From contig VXAZ01001688.1 of the NCBI GenBank assembly GCA_013399875.1, forward strand, positions 444,186 to 508,185: a stretch of DNA of 64,000 nt, given 5' to 3'. Position numbers and translations under genes: made by a program. This stretch comes from Gymnorhina tibicen (lineage: Eukaryota > Chordata > Aves > Passeriformes > Artamidae). Numbering within the stretch: the stretch's first letter is position 1; each line of letters starts with the position of its first letter. The notes under the pieces were generated by a model that saw only the letters and a list, made by a program, of their open reading frames with translations, was not told the origin of the DNA and ran no database searches. Of the stretch, positions 61,401 through 64,000 are shown in pieces.

Positions 61401-64000
61401 AGCTGGTACTTTGCCTCAAAAGAGAACTTTGGTGAACTAGACTGGATAAAATTATGGAGGTTATTATGCCTGTAGCCTCCTTGCTGTGCGTTCTTCCACA
61501 GAAGTGCTCACACCCGCTGTGCATGGCCAAATAACATGAATTAAAAATGCTGCACAGCAATGCAGTTGGGTTTCAGATGAAAATACCTCAGAAACTGGTC
61601 AGCTATTAACACCTCGGGATCTCCAGTGGCCCCAACCCCCGCATCTCTCCAGGCTGCTGATAATATAATGCAACCAGAAGAAAAGCATTTTTAACTTCCA
61701 GGTACACCTGAATGCAAGCTGGAATCACTAGAATCTCCAGCCTCCGAAGGCTGAGTGATACCACCCAAACCCAGTGTCTGGAGGAGGAAAAGGCCTAGAG
61801 CCATAATCTCTCCTCCCAGCCCCCGGAGCACAGCACATTGGCCCATCTGCCTTAGATATAAAGCACATGTTCCGAGCCTGTGTTTGCCATGACAGCCATG
61901 AAATCCCCAGCCATTTTGCAGGAGCCATTATCCTTGGGGATAATAAAATTCTGTAAGACAACAAACATAGGAGGTACCGATGCCAGGTCAGGAAAGAACT
62001 GTTTTATGGGGAGCTGTATATTAGTTTTAGGACAGGGCTACTGGCAGCCAGTGCCCTAAATTATGTCTGGGAGACACGTGAAGTGAGACAAGTGGAATGG
62101 ACAATAAATGCCAAGTGCCGCAGGCGAGGTTTATGGGGCCAACAGTGGTTTAACATTTGGGCAAATGTCTTAGACATGCTAATTTGCTGCTTCTCCCTCT
62201 GACTGAAATGACCAATTAGCTGTAACCAACCCAGCCCAAATTTAACGTATCAGGTATGGAATCCTCATGGAATCCCGCTCGTGATCAGTTCTGTGGGTAA
62301 ATGTTCCCAAAAACACCGAGTTACTCTGAATAACAAGTAAATACGGGGAAATTGCAAACTGCTCGCAGACATTCTGTCAAGTAAATTAATTGCTCAGCTC
62401 TACTTTATTAGGAGACCTTTATGGTCATGGGCAAGCCTGCCTTGCTAAAATCCTTTGATCACTCTTAATACTGGAAGTCCTCTTTTGTGAGGCTAACTTA
62501 ATACTGTTGTATTCATGCAGCTTAATCTGAGTAGGTGCTAAGTGCTTTGCCAGCCGAGGAGTTGCAGAGCATGGAGGAGAGATCATTCTATTTACTCAAT
62601 TTTATTCCATTCAATAGGCTGGACTTCTTTGTTTACATGATAAATTTCTTAGCTGTCATTTTTTTCCCCTCTCAGTTTTACGTATTATACTATGTTCTGT
62701 CATTGTGTTTTTCTGTTTCTCTTTATCAAAAATCGCAGTCATTTCAAAAAAGCTGATCTTAAATCTTTTCTGCTTCAAAATTAGCTGTTGCCTAAGCAAT
62801 CACACATGCAGGTCAAAGTTTAAAGGCTGATCCTACATCCAGAGAATTCAATACCAAAAGTCTATTTGAGACCAAAAAGAAAGAAATGCAGATCCAAGAC
62901 TGTAACTTGCCTTTTCAAATTTATCCACTGCAACACAAATGTAAACAAACTAGTCTATACATTAAAAACAAAAAAGGAAGAAAGGGGGAAAACGGTAAGC
63001 CCCAATCTTGCTACAAGTCACCATCCAATCCCAGTAGGCACAGAAAGGCAAAGTCTTTGAGGGGAATCCTGGACCTGGTAAAGCCACTTTAAATAAAGCC
63101 GAGATGTCACCAAGAGACCTCTCTCTTAGTGATTTCAATTCAAAGTGCTTCAAAATGAACTGGAAAGATACTTTAGGAAAAACAACAGAAGGAGCAAAAT
63201 GTTTCCTTCAGGAAAATTTGAGGGTCAGTCCTGCAGCTTTGCTTTAATTGTGCTCCTCTTGAGATAAGAATCTCCCTGGGGTGTAAATTGCCTTGCACGC
63301 CCTGCATGTGTAATGTCCAAGGAGTGCAGGGAAGGGCTTGCGGAGGAAGAAAACACGTAGAAGTTAATTTTTATCCACATCACAAACTTTCTCTGTGCCT
63401 TCCATGAATTGGGTTGTACAAGCAGAAAGCGAAGTAGCCATTTCAAAAACCAGTGTAAATATTTTTTCCAGAATTGAGGTAACTCATACATCCCAAACAG
63501 GGAAGTTTCACCTTTGTTCAGATAAAATCTGAAATACTCTTTGTTATTCTCAGAAATGCGATCAAATGAACCACAAGTGCCACATGTGAGTGATGAAGAG
63601 GGGCAGTGTCTAACTAAGGGGATTGCTGAGGTCATACAAATGATGGGAGCACTTTAAGTGCTTCTTTCTCGGGAGTCACAGTGACATTCCTGGCTTTTTT
63701 TTTTTTTAATTTCATCTTACCGGATTTGCTATTTTCCCTTCCTTCTACTAGCCCTAATCAATGCTGCAGGTCAGGTTGAAAGAATGGACAGCCCTAGAGC
63801 CACATACATTTAAACCACTTTGATGCAAATATTGATCCAGGAGCATAGACATGTGGAGGTGCTGCTTTTTTTAATGGACGAGCTTCCCCCTCCTTCCCTT
63901 CCAGGTTTGCACTTCATGAGATAAAACAGAAGTGTCTGCCCAAGAGCAGGAATGAATACATGAATTAACAGATCCAAAGATAGACCAGGCTCAACGATAA
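58401..64000. other. Non-coding stretch, possibly including unrecognised LINE 5' sequence
   Basis: No gene is recognised. Because the LINE relic is on the minus strand, its 5' half (endonuclease region) would lie somewhere in 58.4-60.7 kb, but none of the frames I read there (for example minus 59153-59500 and 60283-60654) shows endonuclease motifs. An inverted triplet of AGGTTGTC words lies at 60065-60098. The rest to 64.0 kb is AT-leaning unique-looking DNA with no repeat or exon that I can name, apart from a T-run near 63696-63708. Confidence 0.45.

Noticed and set aside
1..64000. Search for tRNA, rRNA, snRNA, CRISPR arrays, operons and prokaryotic defence or phage genes
   Set aside because: None seen. 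The CpG depletion, CR1/MIR/ERV repeats and lack of dense coding rule out a bacterial or phage origin.

Overview
This window is non-coding vertebrate DNA, almost certainly from a bird and probably a songbird. Several diverged CR1 LINE fragments, MIR-like SINE relics and a solo LTR that I recognise as a common avian (passerine-type) endogenous-retrovirus LTR support this. There is no operon layout, no ribosome-binding sites and no intact protein-coding gene that I recognise. The longest open frame (242 codons, minus strand, 5133-5861) runs across repeat sequence and has no recognisable domain. The window is best read as intergenic or deep intronic sequence with old transposon relics, simple repeats, two CpG-rich islands and some AT-rich blocks that could be conserved regulatory DNA.

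Layout: 1-5.5 kb is featureless. At 5.56-5.87 kb a possible LTR fragment abuts a minus-strand CR1 tail, and a second CR1 tail lies at 7.33-7.47 kb. The best CpG island is at 7.87-8.33 kb. At 13.8-14.4 kb is a broken gag relic of the Ty3/gypsy (Metaviridae) type related to the SCAN fold. MIR-like relics lie near 15.8, 19.0 and 21.8 kb. A 17-18 bp minisatellite is at 24.35 kb and an old CR1 at 26.4-26.7 kb. A stop-poor stretch with a well-formed candidate exon is at 30.3-31.1 kb, and a (GGAA)n tract at 32.2 kb. A second candidate exon (minus) is at 33.25-33.48 kb, and a smaller CpG island ending at a splice-donor-like site at 37.6-37.9 kb. A degenerate tandem array of about 75-90 bp period is at 40.6-41.0 kb and another old CR1 at 43.6-43.9 kb. 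The solo ERV LTR lies at 51.94-52.43 kb. A dead non-CR1 LINE reverse transcriptase (minus) lies at about 57.1-58.4 kb.

Nothing here works together as a gene system. The four observations most worth checking are the SCAN-like gag relic (this retroelement type is scarce in birds), the non-CR1 LINE whose catalytic Asp-Asp is gone, the degenerate tandem array with recurring TATTTAC motifs, and the two candidate exons. All family names come from recall of consensus features, not from a search.
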